A stretch of 64,000 nt of DNA from Zerene cesonia (GCF_012273895.1 NW_024045131.1:930001-994000), one strand, 5' to 3'. Shown: positions 58,101-62,029, counted from the first letter of the stretch. The notes: generated by a model not told the origin, from the sequence alone. Numbers and translations are program-made.

Positions 58101-58236
58101 TAACATGTGTGGCGAGTTTTACAACTGCGAAATTTCCAGTACCGATTGTCTTTTCCAGCTCGTAGTTGCCGACACATACTAGCTGGTCTATTGGAAAATG
58201 TTTGCTTTTGTGCATGGGCTTGATATTGCAAGCCAT
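16604..58236 (-). CDS. Sik3: Salt-inducible kinase, Sik3-type serine/threonine protein kinase (23 traced coding exons)
   Basis: Coding exons run from ATG 58236 to TGA 16604; every fully visible junction keeps phase, and about 1,230 codons are visible. Residues ~23-260 are an AMPK-related kinase domain: GTGNFAVV loop (32-39), VAIK with Lys54, Glu72, HRDLKAEN with catalytic Asp147, DFG Asp165, and T-loop STWCGSPPYAAPE with LKB1-type Thr180. A UBA-like segment follows (FDHISAIYHLL), then RRHTVG, GRRASDGG and SKRHTMA as in vertebrate SIK3, VISPELVMEVEARM, a GSITxGTP-repeat region, RYSPVRR, FSE repeats and a KA1-like end (MKGLKMRRISGD). EYAPNGEIFDHLV and DMNIKLADFG favour the Sik3 over the Sik2 branch. 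SIK3 kinases are activated by LKB1, inhibited by PKA and 14-3-3, and phosphorylate class IIa HDACs and CRTCs. Oddities: exon 3 occurs twice, the RRHT exon start and part of the last exon lie in gaps, and the first intron is 17.9 kb. SIK family near certain; Sik3 assignment likely. Confidence 0.88.
17307..18306. other. Assembly gap, 1000 N, inside Sik3 coding region
   Basis: Placeholder-sized gap between the two visible parts of the Sik3 C-terminal exon. Part of the protein between the TSYPQ and IYSNIV segments is missing. The frames on both sides agree if 1000 is the true length, but that may be chance. Confidence 0.95.
18307..18562 (-). CDS. Sik3: Sik3 exon 23, 5' part (up to gap)
   Basis: Acceptor 'tctcttccag', phase 0. 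DLALKLGLNLNNLYTAHMPP, then SYGSFGRASPASPGSPLHQ, TGSITRGTP (the eighth GSI motif) and STPLDLR. Runs into the 1000-N gap at 18306. It is unknown whether the gap holds one continuous exon or an intron. Confidence 0.88.
18768..18832 (-). CDS. Sik3: Sik3 exon 22: small PPLDLSGDH exon
   Basis: 65 bp, phase 1 to 0. (G)SPIHTGASPPLDLSGDHT then RDR. Acceptor 'ttttttgcag'; donor GTGATT is weak. Supported by phase to exon 23 and by PLDLS-type sequence. Confidence 0.7.
18916..18997 (-). CDS. Sik3: Sik3 exon 21: Ser/Pro/Ala-rich linker
   Basis: 82 bp, phase 0 to 1. RGLERRSGQSASASPLEPR then APASLP. Acceptor 'ttttattacag', donor GTGAGT. No diagnostic motif; ERRSG could be a basophilic kinase site. Confidence 0.75.
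19447..19553 (-). CDS. Sik3: Sik3 exon 20: RYSPVRR
   Basis: 107 bp, phase 1 to 0. (A)REHPERYSPVRRAECSPP then SARLEYQQLQ; compare vertebrate ERFSPVRRFSDG. The PKA-type serine after RR (RRFS) is Glu here (RRAE). Acceptor 'ctgtgcatag', donor GTGTGT. Confidence 0.87.
19850..20004 (-). mobile_element. Helitron-like element, second subfamily
   Basis: On the minus strand it starts near 'taatattataaagctgaagag' and ends at CTAG followed by T. Related copies at 23764, 28103 and 43365 share 'gcgttcaaacaa' and 'atcggacca' blocks. Confidence 0.55.
20013..20188 (-). mobile_element. SINE family B copy
   Basis: Reverse complement of the family B consensus ('caccagctcagttg', 'gtgatcgcttaccatcagg', 'cccgtttccttttcctcacc'), inside the intron between Sik3 exons 19 and 20. 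Confidence 0.75.
20692..20995. repeat. Two-copy tandem repeat, unit about 150 bp
   Basis: Copy 1 (about 20692-20834) and copy 2 (about 20850-20995) share 'tttattatttaatcc', 'tatctacc.acttccct.cc', 'ttatcccact.tcccaccaca' and 'ctccacc.atcga'. They lie in the intron right after Sik3 exon 19. Confidence 0.8.
21008..21655 (-). CDS. Sik3: Sik3 exon 19: VISPELVMEVEARM and GSITxGTP repeats
   Basis: 648 bp, phase 1 to 1, the longest fully visible exon. It starts (V)ISPELVMEVEARMKRNYLPP and is then Ser/Gly/Thr/Pro-rich with seven GSI-type motifs: GSITAGTP, GSITSGTP (four), GSIVSGTP, GSITAGTA. Three successive units share NMGSITSGTPVPTL with closely similar DNA, so part of the array arose by local duplication. 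It ends HRKYSGPQRVKLQTLATVQEM, donor GTAAAT. The GSITxGTP motif is known to me from SMRT/NCoR-type corepressors. The frame stays open past the donor to 20667. Confidence 0.88.
22659..22737 (-). CDS. Sik3: Sik3 exon 18: RRTGLLTVTERPP
   Basis: 79 bp, phase 0 to 1. ASTSPSSSANIRVRRTG then LLTVTERPP. Acceptor 'tttttgcttag', donor GTGAGT. Joins in phase to VISPELVMEVEARM of exon 19. Confidence 0.85.
22850..23437. repeat. Minisatellite, about 18 units of ~32 bp
   Basis: Unit close to 'tctgacacacctcactctgacgcactttaaag' split as 'tctgacacacctcactc' + 'tgacgcactttaaag'. Some units are shorter (28 bp) or carry 'tttttatg'. A three-unit higher-order block (~98 bp) recurs at about 23174 and 23272. It sits in the Sik3 intron with its end 10 bp from the exon 17 donor. 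Confidence 0.92.
23448..23532 (-). CDS. Sik3: Sik3 exon 17: SKRHTMA site
   Basis: 85 bp, phase 2 to 0. (R)YMLNRGSSKRHTMATPED then VCASTTM; compare vertebrate RYLANRSKRHTLAM. Acceptor 'catctgaaag' lacks a strong pyrimidine tract. Donor GTGAGT is 10 bp from a long 32-bp-unit minisatellite. Confidence 0.87.
23764..23965 (-). mobile_element. Helitron-like element, second subfamily (degraded)
   Basis: 'actagcggtccggcccgac' on the plus strand is the reversed 3' end; 'tttttaaatcggaccaatag' and 'aaacaagcaaactcttcaaa' follow as in the 28103 copy. Confidence 0.5.
24235..24326 (-). CDS. Sik3: Sik3 exon 16: Ser/Asp/Glu-rich linker
   Basis: 92 bp, phase 0 to 2. VSDSGTTNRSDDSERTEEQ then TSESQYNSNLC; it matches in position the EESSDGEPDQEA segment of vertebrate SIK3. 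Acceptor 'ttatttcag', donor GTACTT. Confidence 0.8.
24669..24925. other. Assembly gap, 257 N
   Basis: Sized gap in the intron after Sik3 exon 15, flanked by CA/CCCC-rich low-complexity DNA. Confidence 0.95.
24952..25034 (-). CDS. Sik3: Sik3 exon 15: GRRASDGG PKA/14-3-3 site
   Basis: 83 bp, phase 1 to 0. (A)SSFGRRASDGGAHVGRTHS then PACTHAHH. GRRASDGG is identical to the vertebrate SIK3 motif whose serine is the main PKA/14-3-3 site. Acceptor 'atgttgcag', donor GTAAGT. A 257-N gap begins 26 bp after the exon. Confidence 0.92.
25499..25640 (-). CDS. Sik3: Sik3 exon 14: LLPHTDLAGKLP ... FSVKDQHLLKPP
   Basis: 142 bp, phase 0 to 1. QQAAARVALLPHTDLAGKLP and FSVKDQHLLKPPQAML align in order with the vertebrate SIK3 stretch ending YKEQSLLQPP. 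Acceptor chosen at 'cgcgcag' (25641), the one that fits phase; donor GTGAGT. A GATAAGAGAT minisatellite starts about 40 bp upstream of the acceptor. Confidence 0.8.
25680..25865. repeat. GATAAGAGAT-type minisatellite
   Basis: Units of 12-18 bp on 'ggtaagagatgatgataagagat' theme (quoted pieces: 'taagagatgatga', 'taagagataagga'), about 14 units. It starts about 40 bp upstream of the Sik3 exon 14 acceptor. Confidence 0.85.
26364..26441 (-). CDS. Sik3: Sik3 exon 13 (probable)
   Basis: 78 bp, phase 0 to 0. VGELSSCGAASADLRPAP then LCASTHLH. Perfect donor GTAAGT; acceptor 'atttcatatag' has a weak pyrimidine tract. No recognisable motif, so it rests on splice sites, phase and open frame; it could be a skipped or false exon. 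Confidence 0.5.
26974..26983 (-). terminator. Pol III oligo-T terminator of tRNA-Glu
   Basis: Ten T on the minus strand, 4 nt after the tRNA 3' end. Confidence 0.8.
26988..27059 (-). tRNA. tRNA-Glu (UUC anticodon)
   Basis: 72-nt cloverleaf on the minus strand: acceptor TCCCGTA/TACGGGA with discriminator A, A box TAGTGGCTAGGAT, anticodon arm CTGGCTTTCACCCAG (UUC), and B box GGTTCGATTCC in CTCGGGTTCGATTCCCGG. No intron. A T10 Pol III terminator follows on the minus strand (26983-26974). All stems pair, so it looks functional. It lies inside a Sik3 intron, same strand. Confidence 0.95.
27166..27232 (+). mobile_element. 3' end of an RTE-like SINE/LINE copy with (GATGAT)n tail
   Basis: 'cctgtgtcccagcagtggga' and 'gggctgatgatgatg' match the 3' ends at 32585-32826 and 60714-61015. 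Confidence 0.65.
27440..27975. repeat. Degenerate tandem repeat region, ending in a ~73-bp unit
   Basis: Left part: variable 'gtgtgtctgtacatatgt' type units. Right part (about 27733-27975): three near copies of a unit containing 'ctatgtaccagctatatatc', 'gcaattatgtctaaatatg' and 'gtctgtaataatgtctg'. It ends about 25 bp from the Sik3 exon 12 donor. Open frames in it on both strands are repeat artefacts. Confidence 0.8.
27999..28055 (-). CDS. Sik3: Sik3 exon 12 (partial): RRHTVG phosphosite
   Basis: 19 visible codons running out of the 47-N gap: HATRRHTVGPGDCRHAHAQ, then donor GTGAGC. RRHT is the conserved PKA/14-3-3 site shared with vertebrate SIK3 (RRHTVG). The acceptor and first codons lie in the gap. 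A tandem repeat region starts about 25 bp past the donor. Confidence 0.9.
28056..28102. other. Assembly gap, 47 N, cutting Sik3 exon 12
   Basis: The RRHT exon runs into this gap and a Helitron-like sequence begins directly after it, so the exon 5' end and its acceptor must lie within these bases if the size is right. Confidence 0.95.
28103..28266 (+). mobile_element. Helitron-like element, second subfamily
   Basis: Starts 'actaatattataaagctgaa' at the gap edge, with 'gaacgcactaatctcagga' inside and 'ccacgggcggagcctggg' near the end. Family members at 19850 and 43365. Confidence 0.6.
28828..29027 (+). mobile_element. Non-autonomous Helitron-like element, full-length
   Basis: 5' end TCCTACTAATATTATAAA, 3' end with a GC-rich hairpin (CGCGG...CCGCG) 11 nt before CTAG. 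Flanked by A on the left and T on the right, the Helitron insertion pattern. About 200 bp, no coding capacity. Confidence 0.8.
29133..29219 (-). CDS. Sik3: Sik3 exon 11: acidic linker
   Basis: 87 bp, phase 0 to 0. SDCGDVESMEAEETLAYLTG then QEHELER; acidic, as expected just before the RRHT site. Acceptor 'gttttcag', donor GTAAGC. Confidence 0.82.
29660..29940 (-). mobile_element. Helitron-like relative (third subfamily)
   Basis: On the plus strand: 'actagcttttccgcccgcgg', a central 'ggttcagcggtttagacgtg' and a (GACA)n stretch, ending 'gcatttataatattag'. Ends resemble the other Helitron-like copies in reverse. Confidence 0.5.
29963..30012 (-). CDS. Sik3: Sik3 exon 10: linker
   Basis: 50 bp, phase 1 to 0. 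(D)SLDSNTGLPLDLTGKK. Called from clean acceptor 'ttttttcag', donor GTGAGT and phase fit; the sequence itself is not diagnostic. Confidence 0.8.
30238..30382 (+). mobile_element. Helitron-like element, 5'-truncated
   Basis: 'ttcacgcaaaaactactgaa' through 'cgcgggtggaaccgcggggc' and CTAG at 30379-30382. Lies 26 bp from the exon 9 donor of Sik3. Confidence 0.7.
30408..30498 (-). CDS. Sik3: Sik3 exon 9: UBA-like third helix
   Basis: 91 bp, phase 0 to 1. SVNEERFDHISAIYHLLVDK corresponds to the YDHYSAIYSLL segment of vertebrate SIK3. Acceptor 'gtttttcag', donor GTGAGA, 26 bp from the CTAG end of a Helitron-like copy. Confidence 0.9.
30725..31050. repeat. TGTACTGTA-type degenerate tandem repeat
   Basis: Many 'gtactgcagt', 'tgtactgtat', 'gtgtactg' units, with a longer ~70-110-bp periodicity ('gtcgtgtactgcagtttcga' / 'gtcctgtattgcagtgtcga'). 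It abuts the donor side of Sik3 exon 8. Confidence 0.75.
31058..31182 (-). CDS. Sik3: Sik3 exon 8: first part of UBA-like region
   Basis: 125 bp, phase 1 to 0. (D)LSAGECGCHPAGAKPED, then HDAALSHMLTLPGLSHGLIQQ, matching the position of the SIK UBA first helices. Acceptor 'atcgtcag', donor GTGCGC. A tract of TGTACTGTA-like repeats begins right after the donor. Confidence 0.85.
31397..31552 (-). mobile_element. SINE family B copy
   Basis: Reverse complement of family B ('ggtgatcgcccaccatcagg', 'cccgttcccttttccttacc'), directly after Sik3 exon 7. Confidence 0.65.
31575..31691 (-). CDS. Sik3: Sik3 exon 7: end of kinase domain
   Basis: 117 bp, phase 1 to 1. (D)CEHLIRHMLVVEPERRYT then AVAKHHWLRAR closes the kinase domain. 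Very GC-rich third positions. Donor GTGAGG; a SINE B copy begins just downstream (31552). Confidence 0.93.
32348..32471 (-). CDS. Sik3: Sik3 exon 6: kinase C-lobe
   Basis: 124 bp, phase 0 to 1. SLGVVLYVLVCGALPFDGG and SGKFRIPYFMSQ are near-invariant SIK/AMPK-like C-lobe sequences. Acceptor 'tttcacag', donor GTGAGT. Confidence 0.93.
32520..32826 (+). mobile_element. tRNA-headed SINE with RTE-like tail; head inverted
   Basis: The body and tail (32606-32826: 'ttgatttttcaattta', 'aacggtgaaggaaaacatcg', 'gggctgatgatgg') are in plus orientation and match 60790-61015. The head (32530-32600: 'gaaccccaacttatcgattt', 'caccactgagccaccacgg') is the reverse complement of the head at 60722-60790. Confidence 0.65.
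33098..33229 (-). CDS. Sik3: Sik3 exon 5: DFG and activation loop
   Basis: 132 bp, phase 0 to 0. LADFGFSNKYTKGSPL, then STWCGSPPYAAPELFEG and YDGPKADIW. DFG Asp165, LKB1-type T-loop Thr180 and the APE motif are intact. Donor GTGAGA. Confidence 0.95.
33287..33490 (+). mobile_element. SINE family A copy (degraded)
   Basis: 'ggagctggcgggtcgcctaa' to 'cttctgcgggggtatggtac', in the intron between Sik3 exons 4 and 5. Confidence 0.65.
33644..33798 (-). CDS. Sik3: Sik3 exon 4: catalytic loop
   Basis: 155 bp, phase 1 to 0, GC-rich. It encodes (D)HLVTRGRMPESEAARAF, then YCHANDVVHRDLKAENLLL with catalytic Asp147, and DMNIK. Acceptor 'gctccgcag', donor GTGAGG. Confidence 0.93.
34540..34700 (+). repeat. 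Interspersed repeat shared with 6115-6330
   Basis: Same order of blocks as 6115: 'gtgcgattcacacac', 'gaagtgaaacttcagtaaat', 'attctttgccggcttcattc'. Confidence 0.65.
35142..35348 (-). mobile_element. SINE family C copy (tRNA-like head)
   Basis: Minus strand: 'cctccttggtacagtggtta' (A-box-like), 'ggtcctgggttcgattccc' (B-box-like), a body with 'gaccagccttctgtgtcctg' complement, and end 'ggggacacggcacttcactt'. Copies at 37208 (partial), 39026, 43867, 51480, and a tail at 49506. Confidence 0.8.
35531..35603 (+). repeat. (CA)n microsatellite
   Basis: Almost uninterrupted CA dinucleotides with a few GACA units. Confidence 0.95.
36339..36402 (-). CDS. Sik3: Sik3 exon 3, copy B (same hinge exon, duplicated)
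   Basis: Same 64-bp exon and same splice sites as copy A, within flanks that match over several hundred bases with few differences. Either a true recent tandem duplication or two alleles assembled in series around the 1000-N gap at 37521-38520. Which copy is used cannot be told. Confidence 0.6.
36466..37123 (+). repeat. (TCTG)n microsatellite interrupted by a 463-N gap
   Basis: TCTG/TCTA/TGCC tetranucleotides at 36466-36584 and pure TCTG at 37048-37123; N at 36585-37047. In the copy A segment the same tract is only about 36 bp (38912-38947). Confidence 0.95.
37208..37345 (+). mobile_element. SINE family C, partial copy
   Basis: A- and B-box-like head only ('gaccgcctccttgg', 'tgggttcgattccc'), then it joins the 'aactcaaacccacggtaccc' sequence; the tail is missing compared with 39026-39242. 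Confidence 0.75.
37521..38520. other. Assembly gap, 1000 N, between the two exon 3 copies
   Basis: Placeholder-length gap separating the duplicated segments. Confidence 0.95.
38772..38835 (-). CDS. Sik3: Sik3 exon 3, copy A (hinge region)
   Basis: 64 bp, phase 0 to 1. It encodes VMESTHTLYLVTEYAPNGEIF plus one base, the kinase hinge. Acceptor 'tttttcag', donor GTGAGT. A second copy coding the same peptide lies at 36339-36402. Using both would shift the frame, because 64 is not a multiple of three. Confidence 0.8.
39026..39242 (+). mobile_element. SINE family C copy, full
   Basis: 'gaccgcctccttggtacag' to 'ccactaggggacacggaact', with A- and B-box-like motifs and 'cagatgtatatcatcagccc' near the end. 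Confidence 0.8.
39359..39406. repeat. Short perfect inverted repeat (hairpin)
   Basis: Arms 'catatagtttaaaaaaaa' and its complement around an AT-only centre; 18-19 bp stem. Confidence 0.75.
39608..39806 (+). mobile_element. SINE family B copy
   Basis: 'gcgggcaactcagcttcacc', 'accaccgcccgtgaacatt', 'gataagggataagggataag', 'ggaacggactgggaaggg'. Confidence 0.7.
40106..40222 (-). CDS. Sik3: Sik3 exon 2: VAIK lysine and C-helix
   Basis: 117 bp, phase 0 to 0, acceptor 'aatttcag', donor GTACGT. It encodes VAIKIIDKSRL (ATP-anchoring Lys54), FREIAIMKRL (salt-bridge Glu72) and RHPHIVRLYQ. Separated from exon 1 by a 17.9-kb repeat-filled intron. Confidence 0.93.
41077..41371 (+). mobile_element. SINE family A copy
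   Basis: 'cggtgggtcgcctaatggta' to 'tcttctgtgggggtgtggta'; nearly full. Confidence 0.8.
42102..42290 (+). repeat. Interspersed repeat shared with 13124-13330
   Basis: Same 'aaacgagcaattcttgtata' to 'cctgacatctattgg' blocks. Confidence 0.7.
42291..42493 (+). mobile_element. Helitron-like element
   Basis: Directly follows the preceding repeat. 'gcgaaagtttgtgaggatg', 'ccgattgcaatgaaatttg', hairpin 'cgcggtttcaaccgcg', and CTAG at 42490-42493 followed by T. Confidence 0.75.
42913..43128. repeat. Two-copy tandem duplication, unit about 113 bp
   Basis: 'tatctattaaaaaaacccc' through 'cgactttgttttatactat' occurs twice with one substitution visible in the shared part (tgtgtag/tgtgaag). Recent. Confidence 0.9.
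43365..43500 (+). mobile_element. Helitron-like element, second subfamily (degraded)
   Basis: 'gtaagctgaagagtttgttt', 'cactactgatttgaaaaatt' and 'cagtcaaaccgggcaaagca' match the order of blocks at 28103. Confidence 0.5.
43867..44077 (-). mobile_element. SINE family C copy
   Basis: Reverse orientation; 'gtcccgtgtcccctag' start, 'tgatcagccttctgtgtcct' inside, 'accactgtaccaaggagacg' end. Confidence 0.75.
46003..46140 (-). mobile_element. SINE family A copy, truncated
   Basis: 'caatccatttgtagaggcgt' and 'tcatgggcggtggtagcgtc' are the reverse complement of the family head. Confidence 0.7.
46924..47128 (-). mobile_element. Helitron-like element, full-length
   Basis: Minus strand TCCTATTAATATAG to CTAG, flanked by A and T; the 3' hairpin is eroded (GCGCTAGAAACCGCG). 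Confidence 0.78.
47147..47251 (-). mobile_element. SINE family B copy, truncated
   Basis: 'gtagtgatcgcttaccatc' and 'ccagcccagttgcccgcta' in reverse orientation. Confidence 0.65.
47385..48656 (+). mobile_element. Non-LTR retrotransposon (LINE) fragment, gap in the middle
   Basis: Before the gap, a plus frame reads LINFSSTVLDWFQSYLGNRR, the W-F-x-S-Y-L-x-x-R signature of LINE reverse transcriptases. After the gap (48490-48656) is a typical 3' end: 'tggttgcctggtagagatca', 'gataaggccgcct', then 'gtgtataaataaaaataaat' repeats. The 1000-N gap hides the remainder; it is too short for an intact element if sized correctly. Confidence 0.7.
47490..48489. other. Assembly gap, 1000 N
   Basis: Placeholder gap inside the LINE fragment, in Sik3 intron 1. 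Confidence 0.95.
48660..48994 (+). mobile_element. SINE family A copy, longest
   Basis: 'ggagctggtgggacacctga' to 'cgaagcatgctcgactacca', immediately after the LINE tail. Best copy to define the family. Confidence 0.8.
49506..49553 (+). mobile_element. SINE family C, 3' end fragment
   Basis: 'catctgccccataccccact' 'aggggacacgggacatcact'. Confidence 0.6.
49900..50030 (+). mobile_element. MITE with GAGAAATTTTGAAAG ends and tRNA-B-box-like centre
   Basis: Left 'agaaattttgaaagacgct', right 'tctttcaaaatttctca' plus 'tttcaatgctataaaactaa'. Centre 'caggttcgtatcctgcctcg' resembles a T-arm. Relative at 63236-63352. Confidence 0.65.
50283..50486 (+). mobile_element. Non-autonomous Helitron-like element, best preserved
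   Basis: TCCTACTAATATTATAAA start, CGCGGGTGAAACCGCG hairpin, GGGCGCAGCTAG end, inserted between A (50282) and T (50487). 204 bp, noncoding. Confidence 0.85.
50652..50783. repeat. Near-perfect 51-bp inverted repeat with 30-bp spacer
   Basis: Arms 50652-50702 and 50733-50783 pair with two mismatches ('aaagaattttt' versus 'aaagactttttt' region, and one G/A). The spacer contains 'attaacccgacgtttcat'. A foldback element or MITE; the transcript would form a long hairpin. Confidence 0.88.
50978..51088 (+). mobile_element. SINE family B copy, truncated
   Basis: 'gcgggcaactgagctggtgg' to 'ctctgcgaatgcgctgc'. Confidence 0.7.
51480..51690 (-). mobile_element. SINE family C copy, full
   Basis: 'gtgaagtcccgtgtccccta' to 'accactgtaccaaggaggcg'; reverse orientation. 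Confidence 0.8.
52727..53726. other. Assembly gap, 1000 N
   Basis: Placeholder gap in Sik3 intron 1. Confidence 0.95.
53727..53870 (+). mobile_element. Probable 3' end of a non-LTR retrotransposon
   Basis: GC-rich sequence with an open frame (HSGPRGRSSPTPRH) passing into a (TTA)n tail at 53841-53870, as in 3' ends of lepidopteran non-LTR elements. The rest is in the gap. Confidence 0.5.
54025..54304 (+). mobile_element. Probable non-LTR retrotransposon 3' UTR with (TTTC)n tail
   Basis: 'cagcgctgccaatgttctc', 'ggggtcattatgacacactc', 'acaaataaatgtttctttct' then TTTC repeats. A loosely similar 'gccctgaaaaccagcg' segment is at 60020-60120. Confidence 0.5.
54740..54925 (+). mobile_element. SINE family B copy, full
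   Basis: 'gcgggcagctgagctggtgg' to 'ggtgacgaaaaggaaact'. Confidence 0.8.
58087..58236 (-). CDS. Sik3: Sik3 exon 1: start codon and glycine-rich loop
   Basis: ATG at 58236-58234 in an AAAATGG context. An in-frame TAA three codons upstream supports this start. It codes 50 residues: MACNIKPM leader, VGNYELEKTIG, GTGNFAVVKLATH and ITKSK, then donor GTGGGT. The second loop position is Thr (GTGNF) where most SIKs have Lys (GKGNF), an inference from family memory. Confidence 0.9.
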
Positions 58237-58760
58237 TTTAGTTTACGATCGCGATAAAATCCCCCGAGCCCATACAGCCCGACGGATTTCAGACTACTGA
58301 TGTTAGTTCAATTATCCGCCACAATAGCGCTGCTGGCACTCACGTCATTCGGCAGGGACGTACAACTGCACCCTCAAGGTTTCATTAACGATCACAAACT
58401 CATAATAAATTATCTTACATTGTATTAGATATTTTCTTATAAATTATATAAACCATTATTACTGTTAACATACATTTACAATTAACTTTGTGAAACGCAT
58501 TATGTAAAAAAATATTGTTATTATTTTGATTTCATGATGAATGAGCGCAGTTGAACATCCCACGCTGTGAAAAAAGTATCTTGATTCACAAGCTTTACGC
58601 GACACGTGCTGTTTCATTCACACTGCTTTTGTTGGTTGACGAAAGAGGGAGACAGTCTGCTGTAGGGGGGATCAGTGACGTCAGAGAACGTTACTTACGT
58701 CATACGCGGCAAATTCAAACGAGTTATCGTGGACGTCAGTAAAAAATATTGATTTTTCGT
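58237..58760 (-). promoter_or_regulatory. Sik3 5' UTR / proximal upstream region with CRE-like cluster
   Basis: Upstream of the ATG lies a less AT-rich stretch. A full CRE (TGACGTCA, 58676-58683), TTACGTCA (58695-58702) and GACGTCA (58732-58738) fall within 63 bp, about 440-500 bp upstream of the start codon. An Inr-like ATCAGTAG is about 60 bp upstream of ATG. The transcription start is not determined. Confidence 0.45.
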
Positions 58761-60713
58761 TGCGAACCAAATTTCTAAGCAAACTACAAAGAACATGTGC
58801 TTGCTTTTTAAATTTAATAATTTCTTTTGTTAAACACACTGAGCGTTTAAAATAATTACAACATACAATAATTACAAATTAAATGAACAGTTAATATGCA
58901 TGTTTTTAATGAGCATTAATATTTTTATATATTGTTAATTTTCACATACGTATGAAAATCATTTAATTATTGCAACTCTCATTTTTGATGTGCAAATTAC
59001 GTATAATAATTGTTTTAGATCTGTATGGAAAATATCTATATTCTGATTTTAACAAATTTAACGTATGAGAAATTTTGAAGCAACTCAATGCTATAAAACT
59101 AAAAATTACATTTTAAAGTATTTTATTGAAAACAGCTATTTAAATTTTTGCTTTCAGCGTTGAAACGGAAAATTCATTTATTAAGATTTGATGTGAAATC
59201 TTCTTTAGAAATATATTTTGACGTTGGTGTTCAATGACCCTGACTGTCAGAGGGGGTGGATTCGATAGACAGGAAAATAGAATATATACTAGTGTGTGTG
59301 AGACGTTTACCTGCATGATAAAAAATATCTAGCATTTCGCCGGCTGCGTCGGAAACAGGGTAGTCGTGATATTTTTAAAGTTTTTCAAATATTTTTAACA
59401 TAAGTACATTAATAATCCAAACGGATACAAATCTAAGGAATTAAAAATAATAGTCTGTTCACCGTTTTTAAGCTTTAACTGATGTAACTAACACATATTC
59501 TTGTAATTATTAATGATATGTAGAGGAAAATTTAAATAAATATTTATCATGAACTCGCTATTAAAAAGAGAATGATAGTTTTTACATATTGCTTATCAAA
59601 TGTCATAGTCTAGACTCGAGAACATAGTAACCAAAAATAAACATAAAACAATTCCGAGTAATTATGAATTACAATAAAAATCACCTCTGAATTTCGCAAA
59701 CACACAAACACACATCACACGTACACATACAAATACGAGGAAGAATTTAATTATTTAAATACATAATCGTACGAATCATATAAAGTTCACATAGAATATC
59801 ATTTTTCGTGATCACCAAATTATATGATATTAATTTTTTTTTAATGATGTGACAGCCCTAACCAGTCTTAAAGTACTGTATGCTAACGGCTTAGAGGTAT
59901 TTACCGAGGGCGTGGAGTATGGGCCTTTTTAAAAATCTTCTTCATGAAATATGTATTGATGAATAAATTAGTAATTATCTATATAAATACAATGGACACA
60001 AATATGCAAGGATATTATGGGCTTATGCCCTGTTGTCTAGTGGGGAGCCCTGAAAACCAGCGTTATGCTAACCGTATCGGCATAACATACTGATGAATCC
60101 TTTAGGTCGCCACTGTTTGTTATATAGTGTTTTAAAATTTGGTGCTATTATTGTTATTTTTATTATATTTGAGTTTAATGTTTGTAATTTGGTGAACTTG
60201 ATAAAACAAATATTCTTATTCATCTAAATATGTTATTCGATTATTCTTATAGAATTAAATATTCATATGCATTTGTATATAGGTAAAATGGTGTGCTTTA
60301 TTATTATAATCTAATTTATTTCATGTTTTCGCATTATTTTATATAAAATATTGCTGTAAGTTAATTGTATCATTGGTGTAGATTAGGATAATATCATGTA
60401 CTAACACAGTTTTTACTTTTTAAGCAAATTGTTACGAACAAAATGAGTCTTTGTAGTTGCTCGATCAAATGAATATATTATTATTATATTATTTATGGGA
60501 TCGTGTTAATGTGAAAATCTTTACCGTCTAAAATGTCATTGGAGTACGACTGTCCTATAAATCATTTTTGTTTTTCAATAACAATTTATTTTGCTTGACT
60601 CTTAAATGAAACGAACTAAGATTAATAATTCGAATTAGCACTGTATATAATGTCACTCAATGGCGTAGTATCGATCCTGTTCTCAGTTGAATCGCATTGT
60701 ATTTAATTATTGA

Positions 60714-61015
60714 TATCAAAATCAGTGGTGGCTCAGAGGACCTCGGACTTAAAATCGATAACTCGGGGTTCCGAGACCGTGAGCGTGCAAGAAATAAATA
60801 GATTTTTCAATTTACTTGCGCATGTGGATAGCATAACCTCAAAACTCAAAATGGCTCAAAACGGTGAAGGAAAACATCATGAGGAAACCGACATTTCAAA
60901 ATTTCGACATGTGACATCTGCTGACCCGCCCTTGGCCAGCGTAGTGGATTATGGCCTGAAACCTTATGGGAGGCCTGTGTCCCTGCAGTCGGAACATATA
61001 TGGGCTGATGATAAT
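60714..61015 (+). mobile_element. tRNA-headed SINE with RTE-like tail
   Basis: 'gtggtggctcagaggacctc', 'taactcggggttccgagacc', 'aacggtgaaggaaaacatca', 'cctgtgtccctgcagtcgga', 'gggctgatgataa'. Head and body are in the same orientation. Confidence 0.7.
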
Positions 61016-62029
61016 CAAAATTATTTTCACGTATCTCGATGGCGTTATGTCTAATGTCATAGATTTACTTAACCTTCAATAGCATTACAAGAAAAAAAGG
61101 TTGATTATGATATCACACACAGTTTCCATGACTCTAACATTCATATAAATGTTTTAAGGTTTCAAACGCTTTAAACTGTAAAGTAGTATGAATAATACAG
61201 TTGATAAATTTTCTTTGACAGTTTTGAATTGCTATATATGGTGTTAATGTAACTAATAATATATGCTTTTTTATAATATATACCTTAAAATCTCCAGCAT
61301 TATATACATACTTATAAACTAGGCGTAAAACTCGATGGCTCGACCAAATCAGCTACTTATTTTAACGCTTTGTTAAGGTATAAGGTAGTTTTTTTATGGG
61401 GAGAGACAATATATCATAGGTGATTATATGTCATATAATTATTATTATTATTATGTATTAACTTTTTGCTAGCATTCAATCAACATCGGATCCACGGATT
61501 CGTTTGCTTTATCTTGTTAAGTTTAATGACTGATCAAAATTATAGACATACGTCAAAGAGGATATTTCTTATTGCATTCTTCATTCATGAAGAATTACAT
61601 TCAACTGTTGGTGCCCTGAAATATTTAACAATTAGTTTGTGAATATAGAATAAAAATTTTGTAAATTAACGGAACCCATCTTACTCTAACGTTGTAATCA
61701 CATTACGCATTCATGTATGATGTTTGATTCATGAAAATGCAATTCAACGCCAAAATAGGATGAGATGTACATAATTTATATTGAATAGCAGGAATGAATG
61801 GACCTCAGACACGTACTATCCTGTTTCATTCATCACAAGCGATTGCAAGGTATTGATTTTGATGAAATGGAGAGCCGAGAAGATAGCTAGGTTTGGTTGC
61901 AGCGCCACCTAGTTGAGTTCGAATGAATTTCATTAGGGCTGCCACACATACTATTTATTGTGATATGCTGGTACCGGCATGAAGAATTAAAGACGTATGC
62001 AGTAATTATCTTTTAATTAGTCATCACGG

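Noticed and set aside
60710..61054. Plus-strand 114-codon open frame as a gene
   Set aside because: Entirely inside a tRNA-headed SINE whose relatives at 32585 and 27166 are noncoding.
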